A program made the position numbers and the translations under genes. DNA of 64,000 bases from Caulobacteraceae bacterium. GTDB lineage: Bacteria > Pseudomonadota > Alphaproteobacteria > Caulobacterales > Caulobacteraceae. Location of the stretch: the NCBI GenBank assembly GCA_027487945.1, contig JAIYCQ010000043.1, forward strand, positions 62,001 through 126,000, in the 5' to 3' direction. The notes under the pieces were generated by a model. It saw nothing but the letters and a program-made list of their open reading frames with translations. It did not search any database and was not told the origin of the DNA. Every line of letters starts with the position of its first letter. Position 1 is the first letter of the stretch. Shown piece after piece: positions 54,452 to 63,999 of the stretch.

Positions 54452-54530
54452 TCCCGCCTTGTGCCGCCCGCAGATGGCAGGCGGATTTCACGGCTGAAAC
54501 ACAGACGGCCTCGTGCGGACGCCGGCCGCC

Positions 54531-55268
54531 TCAGATGTAGCGCATGGGCACTGAGTCGCCGGACAGGTCCGGGCCGCCGTCGGCCCCGGCGCCCAGCACT
54601 ACGTCGGCCACGAACGGGTTGCTGCGCCGCTCCGCGCCGAAGGTGCTCATTGGCCCGTGGCCCGGCACGAAGGCGACGTCATCGCCCAGCGGCCAAAGCT
54701 TCAGTGTGATCGAGTCGAGGAGCTGCTGGTGATTGCCGCGCGGAAAGTCGGTCCGGCCGATCGAGCCCTTGAACAGCACGTCGCCGACCTGGGCGAACCG
54801 GCTCTCGCGGTGGAAGAAGATCACATGGCCCGGCGTATGACCCGGGCAGTGGATGACCTCGAACTGCGTTTCCCCAAGGGTCACGACGTCGCCGTCGCCG
54901 AGCCAGCGGTCGGGCGTGAAACCCTGCGCGTCCGGAATGCCGTAACGCGCGCCGCTCTCGGGAATCTGGTCGATCCAGAACTGGTCGTCAGGGTGGGGGC
55001 CCTCGATCGGCGCGCCGGTCAGCGCCTTCATCGCCGCCGTACCCCCGGCGTGGTCCAGATGGCCGTGGGTGATCCAGATCTTCTCGAGCGTCAGGCCGTA
55101 CTGTTTCAGCGCCTGCATCAGCATCGGGACCTCGCCGCCTGGATCGATGATCGCGGCCTTCATGGTCTTCGTGCACCAGACAATGGTGCAGTTCTGCTGC
55201 AGCGGCGTCACCGGCGCCAGGATGGCGCGGATGGGCGGTTCGGGCTTGTCGGTCGCGGTCGTGCTCAT
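54531..55268 (-). CDS. Glyoxalase II-like metallo-beta-lactamase-fold hydrolase
   Basis: 245 residues with the metal motif THGHLDHAGG (H68, H70, D72, H73), a later His in VIHCPGHTPGHVIFF and Asp in QVGDVLFKGSIGRTDFP, and a C-terminal His in FVPGHGPMSTFGAERRSNPF. The pattern GHGPxTTxGxERxxNPF is that of the YcbL-like group of small type II glyoxalases or thioester hydrolases. It is cytosolic. It stands alone between the regulator and the terminator of the permease gene. Confidence 0.9.
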   Translation of the reverse strand: MSTTATDKPEPPIRAILAPVTPLQQNCTIVWCTKTMKAAIIDPGGEVPMLMQALKQYGLTLEKIWITHGHLDHAGGTAAMKALTGAPIEGPHPDDQFWIDQIPESGARYGIPDAQGFTPDRWLGDGDVVTLGETQFEVIHCPGHTPGHVIFFHRESRFAQVGDVLFKGSIGRTDFPRGNHQQLLDSITLKLWPLGDDVAFVPGHGPMSTFGAERRSNPFVADVVLGAGADGGPDLSGDSVPMRYI

Positions 55269-55322
55269 GGGCCTATGATCGGTGTTCGGGCGTCAGGAAT
55301 AAAGGGGCGCCGCCAAAGAAGA

Positions 55323-55346
55323 AGGCCCGGGATCGCTCCCGGGCCT
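55323..55346 (-). terminator. Terminator of the amino-acid permease gene
   Basis: Perfect 10-bp stem AGGCCCGGGA / TCCCGGGCCT with a 4-nt loop. On the minus strand it is followed by TCTTCTTTGG, 30 bp after the permease stop; a proper Rho-independent pattern. Confidence 0.82.
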
Positions 55347-55375
55347 CTCCGAAGATCGTCAAGGACCGGTTCAGG

Positions 55376-57025
55376 TCAGTCCTTGATGTCGTCGACGCCG
55401 CGACCCATCGCCTCGGCCGGGCTCGGCAGGCCCGTGTCCTCGGTGATGTCGATGCCCTTGGCGAGCTTGGAGTGCCAGTAGCCGTAGGCGATGTAGATCA
55501 CCGCGCCGATCGCCGCGTAGCTGGCCAGCAGGATCAGCGGCAGCGGATTGTCGTCCAGCGCGTGCTGGATCATCGGCTTGAAGTTCTGCCAGGCGAGGAA
55601 CATGCAGGCCAGGATGCCGGCCACCGCGGTGGCGATGCCGCCGGGGACGCGGAACGGACGCGGCAGCTCCGGATGCTTGATCCGCAGATAGATCACCGAA
55701 AGACAGACGATCGAGAAGGCCACGGCCGTGCCCAGCGACACCAGGTCGCCCAGCAGGCTGATCGGCAGGAAGGAGGCCGCCACCGCGATCAGGACGCCCA
55801 GCAGGATGGTGCCCATCCAGGGGGTCATGAAGCGCGGGTGGATCGCGGCGAACACCTTCGGCAGCAGGCCGTCGCGGGCCATGGTGTAGAAGATCCGCGT
55901 CTGGCCGTAGACCAGAACCAGCATGACCGAGCTCAGGCCGGTGATCGCCCCGATCTTGATCATCAGGCTGATGGCGTTGAACGGCTGGCCTTCGGCGTTG
56001 TTGAAGGGCAGGTTCGCCCACTCCAGACCCATGCGGTCGATGGCGACGGCGATCGGCGCCGGGCTGGCCAGCTCCTTGTAGGGAACCACGCCCGTCATCA
56101 CGGCCGCGACAGCCATGTAGATGATGGTGCAGATGACCAGAGCCCCGAGAATGCCGACCGGCACGTCCTTGGCCGGGTTCTTGGCCTCGGCCGCCGCCGT
56201 GGAGACGGCCTCGAAGCCGACGTAGGCGAAGAAGATGATCGCCGCGCCGCGGAAGATGCCGCCGACGCCGAACTCGCCCGGCTGACCGGTGGCTTCCGGG
56301 ATGAACGGATGCCAGTTGGCCGGGTTGATGTAGGCCACGCCGACGGCGATGAAGGTCAGCAGCACGATCACCTTGATGACCACGATGACGTTGTTGACGT
56401 TGGCCGACTCGCTGACGCCGATGACCAGCAGCATGGTGACCATGCCGATGCCGATGGCGGCGATGATGTTGAGGCCGCCGGTGAGCTGGAAGGCGACGGC
56501 GCCGGCGTCCGTGGGCACCGCCTGGATCAGCGGCGTTCCCCACTGGGCCACCTCGGCGCCGGCGACCGATATCATCGGCAGCGCGACCCCGAAGTCCTTG
56601 AGAATGCTGACGACATAGCCGGACCAGCCGACCGCGACGGTCGAGGCCGCGATGCCGTATTCCAGCACCAGCAGCCAGCCCATGACCCAGGCGAAGACCT
56701 CGCCGAGCGTGCCGTAGGCGTAGGTGTAGGCCGAGCCGGACACCGGCATGGTGGAGGCCAGTTCCGCATAGCAGAGGCCGGCGAGGGCGCAGGCGATGCC
56801 AGCGACCACGAAGGACAGCATGATGGCCGGGCCGGCGTTGGCCGAAGCCACCTGGCCGGTCAGCACGAAGATCCCGGCCCCGATGATGGCGCCGACGCCC
56901 AGGCTGATCAGGTTGATCGGCCCCAGCGAACGCTTCAGCTCGCTCTTGGCCGCCTCCTTCTGGATGCTGGCGATGGATTTCTTCAGAAACAGTCGATTTC
57001 CGCGTGGCGCGGCGTCTGCGGACAT
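55376..57025 (-). CDS. Amino acid permease of the APC superfamily (cationic-type)
   Basis: 549 residues from ATG 57025, preceded by GGGGGAGCGAGACGCA; a longer frame to 57106 has no SD. About twelve to fourteen membrane segments. Core motifs are LISLGVGAIIGAGIFVLTG (segment 1), ALAGLCYAELASTMPVSGSAYTYAY (segment 2-3 region), FFAYVGFEAVSTAAAEAKNPAKDVPVGIL (consensus E/K-rich loop) and RIFYTMARDGLLPKVFAAIHPRF. The last is the APC signature. This is the group of CAT/YfnA-like carriers for cationic or other amino acids; substrate unassigned. Single gene, divergent from hrpB. Confidence 0.92.
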   Translation of the reverse strand: MSADAAPRGNRLFLKKSIASIQKEAAKSELKRSLGPINLISLGVGAIIGAGIFVLTGQVASANAGPAIMLSFVVAGIACALAGLCYAELASTMPVSGSAYTYAYGTLGEVFAWVMGWLLVLEYGIAASTVAVGWSGYVVSILKDFGVALPMISVAGAEVAQWGTPLIQAVPTDAGAVAFQLTGGLNIIAAIGIGMVTMLLVIGVSESANVNNVIVVIKVIVLLTFIAVGVAYINPANWHPFIPEATGQPGEFGVGGIFRGAAIIFFAYVGFEAVSTAAAEAKNPAKDVPVGILGALVICTIIYMAVAAVMTGVVPYKELASPAPIAVAIDRMGLEWANLPFNNAEGQPFNAISLMIKIGAITGLSSVMLVLVYGQTRIFYTMARDGLLPKVFAAIHPRFMTPWMGTILLGVLIAVAASFLPISLLGDLVSLGTAVAFSIVCLSVIYLRIKHPELPRPFRVPGGIATAVAGILACMFLAWQNFKPMIQHALDDNPLPLILLASYAAIGAVIYIAYGYWHSKLAKGIDITEDTGLPSPAEAMGRGVDDIKD

Positions 57026-57153
57026 TGCGTCTCGCTCCCCCAAAGGCCGACGACCCCCGTCGGCGGAATTGAGCCGGACGTTAGGCAGCAAACAGGGTTC
57101 GCGCAACGCCTTCCGGTGACGGACGGCTTTCGACGCACTAGGACTGCGCCTGC

Positions 57154-59592
57154 ATGCTGCCTATCGAGGAAATCCTGCCCCGGTTGAGGGCGACTTTGGC
57201 CGACGGCGTAAGCGCCGTCCTCGTCGCGCCCCCCGGGGCGGGCAAGACCACCCGTGTTCCGCTGGCGCTCGTGGACGAAGTCTGGGTGCAGGGTGGCAAG
57301 CTGATCGTGCTGGAACCCCGGCGCCTCGCCGCCCGGGCGGCGGCGGCGCGTATGGCGTCCATGCTGGGCGAAAGTGTCGGCGAAACCGTCGGTTATCGCG
57401 TCCGGCTCCAGTCGAAGGTGTCTGCGCGGACCCGGATCGAGGTGGTCACCGAGGGCGTCTTCACCCGAATGATCCAGGATGATCCGGCCCTCGACGGGGT
57501 GGCAGCGGTCCTGTTTGATGAGTTCCACGAGCGCAGCCTGGACGCAGACATGGGCCTGGCCTTCGCCCGCGACAGCCAGGGCCTGCTTCGCGAGGATCTG
57601 CGCATCCTGGTGATGTCTGCCACGCTGGACGGCGCGGCGGTGGCCCGGTTGCTGGACGACGCCCCGGTGATTGAGAGCCAGGGGCGGGCGTATCCGGTCG
57701 ACACCCGCTATCTGGGGCGCGATCCCGCCAAGCGCCTTGAGGAACAGGTCGCTCGCGCGGTCGACAAGGCGCTGGCCGAGGAGGCGGGCAGCCTGCTGGT
57801 CTTCCTCCCGGGACAGGGCGAGATCCTGCGGACCCGCGACCTGATCGCCGAGCGGATGCGACGTCCGGACGTCGACCTGGCGCCGCTCTACGGCGCCATG
57901 GAGGGTCACGACCAGGACCTGGCCATCAGTCCGTCGCCGCCCGGCCGCCGCAAGGTGGTGCTCGCCACCTCGATCGCCGAGACCAGCCTGACCATCGAGG
58001 GGGTGCGGGTGGTCATCGACGCCGGCTTCTCCCGTGTGCCGCGCTTCGATCCGGCCAGCGGCCTCACCCGGCTGGAGACGGTTCGGGTCTCCCGCGCCGC
58101 CGCCGACCAGCGTCGGGGCCGCGCCGGCCGCACCGAGCCGGGCGTCTGCTACCGGCTGTGGGAGGAGGCCGAGACCCGGGCGCTGACGCCGTTCAGCCGG
58201 CCGGAGATTCTGGAGACCGATCTGTCGGGCCTGGCGCTCGACCTGGCCCGCTGGGGCGCGCGCGACGCGTCCGGCCTGGCCTTCCTCGACCCGCCGCCCG
58301 CCGCCGCCTTCGCCGAGGCGCGGGCCTTGCTGGTCCGGCTGCAGGCGCTGGACGGGCAGGGCGCCTTGACTCCGCACGGCAAGGCGCTGGCCGGCCTGCC
58401 GCTGCCGCCCCGGCTGGCGCATATGGTGGTGCGCGGCGCGGCCGGCGGGCAGGCGCTGCTGGCCGCCAAGATCGGCGCCCTGCTGACCGAGCGCGGCCTG
58501 GGCGGCCGGGCCACGCATCTGGGTCACCGGCTCGAGGCCTTCGACCGGGACCGCTCGCCCCGGGCCAATGACGCCCGCAAGCTGGTCGACCGCTGGGCCC
58601 GCGCCGCCGGCTCGCCGCCGAAGCAGCCGCCGCTCGACGAAGCGCTGCTGTTGGCCGAGGCCTTTCCCGAGCGGGTGGCGAAGGCCAGAGGCTCGTCGGG
58701 CGAGTTCCAGCTGGCGACCGGTCGCGGCGCCCATGTCGAGGCGACCGATGTGCTGGCCCGCGAAAAGTGGATCGCGATCGGCGAGATGGGCGGCGGCGCG
58801 GCCCGCGACCGCATCCTGCTGGCCGCCCCGCTGGACGAGACGGCGCTACGCCAAGCCTTCGCCGACCGGCTGGTGCGCGAGGAGCGGCTGGAGATCGAGG
58901 CCGACGGCAAGGTGCGCGGCCGTCGCCTGCTCAAGCTCGACCGCCTGACCGTCGAGGACAGGCTGATCGAAAGACCCGACCCGGAGATGATCGCCCGCGC
59001 CCTGGCCGACAAGGTGCGGCGGGAGGGGCTGGCGGCGCTCAAGCCCGGTGAACGCACACAGTCGTTGATGGCCCGCGCCGGCTTTCTGCACGCCGGGCGG
59101 CCGCAGCTGTGGCCGGACCTGTCGGAGCCGGCGCTGCTGGCCCGGCTGGACGACTGGCTGACCCCGCTGCTGGTCGGCAAGCGCACGCTGGCCGACCTCT
59201 CCGACGGCGCGGTGGCCGACGCCATCCGCACCCTGCTGCCCTGGGACCTGCAGCAGGAGCTCGAGGCCGAGGCCCCCGCCCGCTGGCAGGCGCCGACCGG
59301 CTCGAAGTTCCACATCGACTACGGGGCCGAGGGCGGCCCCCGGGTCGAGGCGCGGGTGATGGAGCTCTACGGCCTGTCGGAACACCCGACGGCGGCCGGC
59401 GTCCCGCTGACGCTGGCGCTGCTGTCGCCGGGCCACAAGCCGATCCAGATCACAAAGGACCTGCCCGGCTTCTGGCGCGGCACCTGGAAGGAGGTCCGCA
59501 CCGAGATGAAGGGCCGCTACCCCCGCCACGTCTGGCCCGAGGAGCCCTGGCTGGCCCAGGCGACGACAAGGGCCAAGCCGCGCGGAACGTGA
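57154..59592 (+). CDS. hrpB: HrpB, ATP-dependent DExH-box RNA helicase
   Basis: 812 residues, normal for HrpB. Motif I is APPGAGKTTRVPLALVDE, motif II DEFHERSLDADMGLAF (DExH), motif III MSATLDG, motif V-VI ATSIAETSLTIEGVRVVIDAG and QRRGRAGRTEPGVCYRLW. The C-terminal region has the HrpB-specific domain with FHIDYGAEGGPRVEARVMELYGL near residue 715-745 and LPGFWRGTWKEVRTEMKGRYPRHVWPEEP at the end. A cytosolic helicase with an unsettled role in RNA metabolism. Divergent from the permease gene, 128 bp apart. Confidence 0.97.
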   Translation: MLPIEEILPRLRATLADGVSAVLVAPPGAGKTTRVPLALVDEVWVQGGKLIVLEPRRLAARAAAARMASMLGESVGETVGYRVRLQSKVSARTRIEVVTEGVFTRMIQDDPALDGVAAVLFDEFHERSLDADMGLAFARDSQGLLREDLRILVMSATLDGAAVARLLDDAPVIESQGRAYPVDTRYLGRDPAKRLEEQVARAVDKALAEEAGSLLVFLPGQGEILRTRDLIAERMRRPDVDLAPLYGAMEGHDQDLAISPSPPGRRKVVLATSIAETSLTIEGVRVVIDAGFSRVPRFDPASGLTRLETVRVSRAAADQRRGRAGRTEPGVCYRLWEEAETRALTPFSRPEILETDLSGLALDLARWGARDASGLAFLDPPPAAAFAEARALLVRLQALDGQGALTPHGKALAGLPLPPRLAHMVVRGAAGGQALLAAKIGALLTERGLGGRATHLGHRLEAFDRDRSPRANDARKLVDRWARAAGSPPKQPPLDEALLLAEAFPERVAKARGSSGEFQLATGRGAHVEATDVLAREKWIAIGEMGGGAARDRILLAAPLDETALRQAFADRLVREERLEIEADGKVRGRRLLKLDRLTVEDRLIERPDPEMIARALADKVRREGLAALKPGERTQSLMARAGFLHAGRPQLWPDLSEPALLARLDDWLTPLLVGKRTLADLSDGAVADAIRTLLPWDLQQELEAEAPARWQAPTGSKFHIDYGAEGGPRVEARVMELYGLSEHPTAAGVPLTLALLSPGHKPIQITKDLPGFWRGTWKEVRTEMKGRYPRHVWPEEPWLAQATTRAKPRGT

Positions 59593-59663
59593 GGCGCGGA
59601 GATGTTGCTACGCCCGCCGGCGACGCGGCGCGGATACAGCGGCAGACCCCCTGTTCCGCCCTC

Positions 59664-60617
59664 CTAGTCGTACCCGAGGCGCGCCCAGGTCTGGGAGAAT
59701 GGCTCGAAGGGCGTCGGCGGAATAAACGCGGCGGCGGCTATGTTCCCTGAGAGACAGACCTCCTCCAGCGCCCATACCCAGTGGTCGCGCACAACGGCGA
59801 AGATTTCCGCGCCGCGGAGGAGTTCGATCCGCGCGGCGCCGGCCTCGGCCAGCCAGGCGCCCAGGAACGGGCGCGTCCGGTTTGGCTCCAGCCCGAACAT
59901 ATAGGTCGCGGCGCGGACGGCCTCGTAGGCGCGGGGCATGAGGCCCGTCTGTTCCCAATCGATGATGGCGCTGACCTGCTGGTTCGCGAAGAAGAGGTTG
60001 CGGTGATGATAGTCGCCATGGATGACCTGCAGCGGGTCGAGCAGATCATCGGAGTGTCGGCAATCGGGCGCGGTCAGCCATGCGCGCTGGGCCTGCGCAC
60101 GGGCCAGGGCGATCTCGTCCGAAGCCGTGATTACAGGGCGGGCGAGGATCGCCTGCTCGACCTTCGTGAGGCGCTCGACCCACGCAGCACCATCCCAGGC
60201 CAGGCGGGGCGGCTGTCGCCCGGCAGTCGGAAGCTCGGCGAGCGCGCGGTGCAGGCGCCCCAGGACCGCCCCGGCTGAACGGATTTCGGACGGTGTCAGG
60301 GCATCAGCGTCTCGCTGAAGACCTGAGGCGAAGGGAAACAAGGCGAACCACGCGCCCTCGGCCTCCACGCCATGGTCGCCAGCCCGTGTCGGGTATGGCG
60401 GGAGGGCTGGAAGTCCGCGATCGGCAACGGCGCGGATCACTTGGGCTTCGCGCCGCAGCAGAGCCTCTGAGCCGGCGCGGTACCGTCGCAGAACGAAACG
60501 ACCATCGACGGTCGTGACGGCGTAGACGCGGTTGACCGCGCCACCCTGGATTTCCTCGACCGTGAGCCATGGGCCCAGGTCCCACACGTCCTGCAACTGG
60601 TGAGGCGGCTCGTCCAT
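59664..60617 (-). CDS. Aminoglycoside-phosphotransferase-fold kinase (homoserine kinase-like)
   Basis: 317 residues from ATG 60617. The fold is APH/choline kinase: GAVNRVYAVTTVDGRFVLRRY with the nucleotide lysine replaced by Arg-rich context, VIHGDYHHRNLFF (catalytic loop HGDxxxxN) and AIIDWEQTGLMPRAYE (DxD/E-type metal motif). Such proteins phosphorylate small alcohols such as homoserine or sugars; the target is not clear. It is convergent with hrpB, with 71 bp between, and divergent from the amidohydrolase gene. Confidence 0.85.
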   Translation of the reverse strand: MDEPPHQLQDVWDLGPWLTVEEIQGGAVNRVYAVTTVDGRFVLRRYRAGSEALLRREAQVIRAVADRGLPALPPYPTRAGDHGVEAEGAWFALFPFASGLQRDADALTPSEIRSAGAVLGRLHRALAELPTAGRQPPRLAWDGAAWVERLTKVEQAILARPVITASDEIALARAQAQRAWLTAPDCRHSDDLLDPLQVIHGDYHHRNLFFANQQVSAIIDWEQTGLMPRAYEAVRAATYMFGLEPNRTRPFLGAWLAEAGAARIELLRGAEIFAVVRDHWVWALEEVCLSGNIAAAAFIPPTPFEPFSQTWARLGYD

Positions 60618-60861
60618 GGCGGTGTTATTGCGTGAGTCTCGGTCAGGGCGGAGCGATGGTCCTTCGAGCGGAGATCGATGACCGCAGCCGGAATGTCCGC
60701 TTTCCACCCTCGGCCGCACCCCCATGCCCCCGTTTTCCCGGAGACCCGAAGGGCGGCGCGGAGCGGCAACGCCTGTCCCCGGAACGAGTGGCCTTGGCGC
60801 TGGCGTCCGCCCGCCGGATCGGCCAGCCTGTCGGCGATGACGCCGGGGAGGGCGCGCTCCA

Positions 60862-62652
60862 ATGACCCAGACACTCGCCGCGACCTTGCCGGTCCGCGGC
60901 TGGACCCGGCGTGACCCTGGCCTGCACGGCTGCGTCTGCTGCTCGCCGGCCCTGCAGACGCTCGGGTTGCTGTCGCTGCCGCATCTCGCCGCGGCGGGGC
61001 GGGCCGACGGCTGGAAGCGGCTCGGCGCGCCGCCGGCAGCGACGGTCGGGACCGTGATCCTCGCCAACGCCCGAATCCTGACCGTGGACGAGGCCTTCAG
61101 CACGGCCGAGGCCCTGGCTTTCCGGGACGGGCGAATCCTGGCGGTCGGGTCGCTCGAGGCGGTCCGCGAGGCCGCCGGGGAGGAGGCCGAGGTGCTGGAC
61201 GCCGGCGGGCGAACAGTCCTGCCTGGCTTCATCGAGCCGCACATGCACTTCTTCGCCATCGCCATGTTCGGGACGATCCCGGATGTCGGGGCCGTGGTCT
61301 GCGAGGACGCCGACGCCGTCATCGCCCGCCTCGGCGAGATGGCCGCCGCCGCGCCGGAGAGCAAGTGGATCGTCGCGCGGCAGTTCGACCCGTCGCTGCA
61401 GGCGGGCGCCGACCGCATCACGCGCCATACGCTGGACCAGATCGCGCCGCGCAACCCGGTCTTCCTGTTCAACGCCTCGCTCCACATCGCCTACTGCAAC
61501 AGCCGCGCGCTGGAGATCGCGGGCGTCACGGCCGCCACCCAGGATCCGCCGGGCGCCAGCTATGTCCGTGACGCCTCCGGCGCCCCCAACGGCGTGCTGC
61601 AGGGGCAGGCGGCGATGTTCTCGGTGCTGGGGCACAATCTGGCGGCCATGGCGACCGATGACATCCCGGAGGCCTGCCGCCGGGTCTGCGAGAAGGCCAA
61701 CCGGGTCGGGGTGACCACGGTCTGCGACCAGGCCGCCGGCGGCTTCCAGGGGCGCGGCGAGCTGGCCGCCTTCCACGCCTTCGCCGCGTCAGGCCATATG
61801 ACCGCGCGGCTGCGGTATTCCCTGATCCAGGCGGGCGAACGCAGCTGGGACGCCATGGGGGTCAAGCCGGGCGAGGGCGACGCCATGGCCCGGGCGGTCG
61901 GCTGGAAGGTCGTCTCCGACGGCTCCAACCAGGGGCGCACGGGCCTGCAGCGCGAGCCCTACCTCGGCGGCGGCCAAGGCATGGCTTATGTCACGCCCGA
62001 GACGTTGCGCGAGATCACCGTCAAGCGATCCCTGGAGGGCTGGCAGATGGTCATCCACGCCAACGGCGACCTGGCCATAGACCGGGCGCTGGACGCCATC
62101 GAGGCCGCGCTGGAAGCCGGCGCGCTGAAGGACAGCCGCTTCCGCATCGAGCACTGCTCGGTGCTGCATGACGAGCAGATCGCCCGCATGGCGCGGCTGG
62201 GGGTGACGCCCAGCTTCCTGATCGGCCATGTCCACTACTGGGGCAAGGCGTTCCGGGACGAGATCTTCGGCCCGGAGAAGGCCGACCTGCTCGGCCGCGC
62301 CGCCTCCTGCGGGGCGGCCGGTCTGCGCTGGACCATGCACTCCGACGAACCGGTCACGGAGATGGGCCCGCTGCGGATGATCGACAACGCCGTCAACCGC
62401 TCCCTGTGGAAGGAGCCGGGCGGGGTGCTCAATCCTGCCGAGCGGGTCACCGTCCGGCAGGCCATCATCGCCCTGACCCGCGATGCGGCCTGGCAGTGCC
62501 GCTCCGAGCAGGAGATCGGCACGCTGGAGGTCGGCAAGCTGGCCGATTTCGTGATCCTGGATCGCGATCCGCTGGAGGTTCCGCCGGAGGAACTGGGCGG
62601 CATCGGGGTGCTGGAGACCTGGGTCGGCGGCCGGCGCGTCTACGCCGCCTGA
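60862..62652 (+). CDS. YtcJ-like amidohydrolase with N-terminal cysteine motif
   Basis: 596 residues from ATG 60862, with GGGGAGGGCG upstream. After an N-terminal segment that carries GCVCCSP (C24, C26, C27) and a hydrophobic stretch (QTLGLLSLPHLAAAGRA), there is a standard amidohydrolase 3 domain: VILANARILTVDEAF, TVLPGFIEPHMHFF (metal HxH), DGSNQGRTGLQREPY, VIHANGDLAIDRALDAIE and TMHSDEPVTEMG (metal Asp). The start RRDPGLHGCVCCSP could be part of an export or membrane-anchoring sequence, and is found in similar proteins of related bacteria. Substrate unknown. Confidence 0.88.
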   Translation: MTQTLAATLPVRGWTRRDPGLHGCVCCSPALQTLGLLSLPHLAAAGRADGWKRLGAPPAATVGTVILANARILTVDEAFSTAEALAFRDGRILAVGSLEAVREAAGEEAEVLDAGGRTVLPGFIEPHMHFFAIAMFGTIPDVGAVVCEDADAVIARLGEMAAAAPESKWIVARQFDPSLQAGADRITRHTLDQIAPRNPVFLFNASLHIAYCNSRALEIAGVTAATQDPPGASYVRDASGAPNGVLQGQAAMFSVLGHNLAAMATDDIPEACRRVCEKANRVGVTTVCDQAAGGFQGRGELAAFHAFAASGHMTARLRYSLIQAGERSWDAMGVKPGEGDAMARAVGWKVVSDGSNQGRTGLQREPYLGGGQGMAYVTPETLREITVKRSLEGWQMVIHANGDLAIDRALDAIEAALEAGALKDSRFRIEHCSVLHDEQIARMARLGVTPSFLIGHVHYWGKAFRDEIFGPEKADLLGRAASCGAAGLRWTMHSDEPVTEMGPLRMIDNAVNRSLWKEPGGVLNPAERVTVRQAIIALTRDAAWQCRSEQEIGTLEVGKLADFVILDRDPLEVPPEELGGIGVLETWVGGRRVYAA

Positions 62653-62656
62653 AGGC

Positions 62657-63445
62657 TCAGTCCCCGGCCGCGTAGATCATGATCCCCGTGGCCACAGACA
62701 GGTTCAGGCTGTCGGCGCGGCCGCGCATCGGAATCTTGACGTTGACGTCGCAGAGGGCCGCCAGCTCTTCGGGCAGGCCGGCCTGTTCATTGCCCATAAG
62801 GATCAGGCTCGGGGCCTCGTACGTCGCGGTCCGGTGATCTGTCTTCGCGGTCAGCAGGGTGCCGACCACCGAGCCCGGCCAGCGTTCGCGCCAGGCGATG
62901 AAGTCGGGGATCGTCGCCTTGATGATCGGCACGGCGAAGATCGAACCCATGGTCGCCCGCACCGCCTCGACCGAATAGGGATCACAGCAGTCGCCGACCA
63001 GGATCACCCCGCCGCAGCCGGCCGCGTCGGCGGTGCGGATGATGGTGCCGAGGTTGCCCGGGTCGCGCACCGCCTGCAGCGCCACCCAGACCTTGGCCGT
63101 GTGCGGCTCGACCATGGCCAGCGGCGTGAAGCTCTGTTCGAACACCGCCAGGACGGCCTGGGGATTGTCGCGCCGGGCGATCTTCTCGAGGATCTCCCGG
63201 TTGACCTCGATGACCTGGCCGCCGGAGTCGTAGGTGATCTCCCGCGCCTGATCGAGCAGGGGATGGTCGGCGGCCTCCTTGCCGTAGATCAGGATCTTCG
63301 GCGCATGGCCCAGCTCGACCGCCTCGGTGACGATCTTCAGCCCCTCGGCCAGGAACCGGCCGCTCTCCTCGCGGGCCTTGCGCATGTGCAGGGCCTTGAC
63401 GGCCTTCACCAGCGGATTGGTGTGGGAGGTAATGACCCGGCTCAT
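62657..63445 (-). CDS. TrmH/SpoU-family RNA 2'-O-methyltransferase
   Basis: 262 residues from ATG 63445, which overlaps the stop of the upstream methyltransferase (ATGA). The N-terminal substrate-binding part is MSRVITSHTNPLVKAVKALHMRKAREESGRFLAEG, in part as in the RlmB/TrmH pattern; the SPOUT knot has VQAVRDPGNLGTIIRTADAAGCGGVILVGDCCDPYSVEAVRATMGSIFAVP (here ALQAVRDP), LILMGNEQAGLPEE and IPMRGRADSLNLSVATGIMIY. All three family motifs are intact. The enzyme methylates a ribose 2'-hydroxyl in rRNA or tRNA. Convergent with the amidohydrolase, 4 nt apart. Confidence 0.94.
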   Translation of the reverse strand: MSRVITSHTNPLVKAVKALHMRKAREESGRFLAEGLKIVTEAVELGHAPKILIYGKEAADHPLLDQAREITYDSGGQVIEVNREILEKIARRDNPQAVLAVFEQSFTPLAMVEPHTAKVWVALQAVRDPGNLGTIIRTADAAGCGGVILVGDCCDPYSVEAVRATMGSIFAVPIIKATIPDFIAWRERWPGSVVGTLLTAKTDHRTATYEAPSLILMGNEQAGLPEELAALCDVNVKIPMRGRADSLNLSVATGIMIYAAGD

Positions 63446-63999
63446 GACGACCACCGCGCGAAGAAGGACAGGCCCACCTGCCGGATGCCGGCCTGCTCGA
63501 CCAGCGCCAGCTCACCCCAGTCTATGCGGCCGGGACGGTTGACCGCCTGCGCCACCAGCCCGGCCATCGACGCGCCCGAGATGCGGGCCGCGTAGGCGTT
63601 GAGGATCAGGAAGGACGCGTCGTCGCTCAGCAGGCCGCCGCAGAGGCCGACCATCTCCGGCAGGTCCTCGAAGAGGCGCCAGACCTCGCCGTCGGGGCCG
63701 CGGCCGAACTTCGGCGGGTCCAGGATGATGCCGTCGTAGCGGCTGCCGCGCCGGTCCTCGCGCTGGACGAAGCGGCGGGCGTCCTCGACGATCCAGCGGA
63801 CATTGTCGACTCCGGACAGGGTCGCGTTCTCGCGGGCCCGCTGCACCGACTGCTTGGAGGCGTCAACATGGGTGACCTGCGCCCCGGCCAGGGCGCAGAC
63901 CAGGCTGGCGACGCCCGTGTAGCCGAACAGGTTGAGGATCTTCAGCGGCCGTCCCGCCGCGCGCTGGCGGGCGTCAAGCCATTCCCAGTTGGCCGCCTG
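63442..63999 (-). CDS. Class I SAM-dependent RNA methyltransferase (RlmI-like), 5' end outside window
   Basis: The open frame runs off the end, with 185 residues visible. They include the SAM motif I ILNLFGYTGVASLVCALAGA, VDASKQSVQRARENA and the catalytic-type motif DGIILDPPKFGRGPDGEVW (DPPxF), in a Rossmann fold. This is the RlmI/RlmK-type C-terminal domain, usually methylating rRNA cytosine or guanine. The N-terminal PUA-like part is outside. Its stop overlaps the TrmH start by 4 nt. Confidence 0.88.
   Translation of the reverse strand, partial: QAANWEWLDARQRAAGRPLKILNLFGYTGVASLVCALAGAQVTHVDASKQSVQRARENATLSGVDNVRWIVEDARRFVQREDRRGSRYDGIILDPPKFGRGPDGEVWRLFEDLPEMVGLCGGLLSDDASFLILNAYAARISGASMAGLVAQAVNRPGRIDWGELALVEQAGIRQVGLSFFARWSS

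Noticed and set aside
55472-57187. 571-codon plus-strand frame opposite the amino-acid permease
   Set aside because: His/Asp/Gln-rich composition of an antisense frame; the minus strand encodes a clear APC permease.
60569-60865. Plus-strand open frame in the gap before the amidohydrolase
   Set aside because: No SD or conserved motif, composition like shadow frames; I see nothing else in the 244-bp gap except probable divergent promoters.
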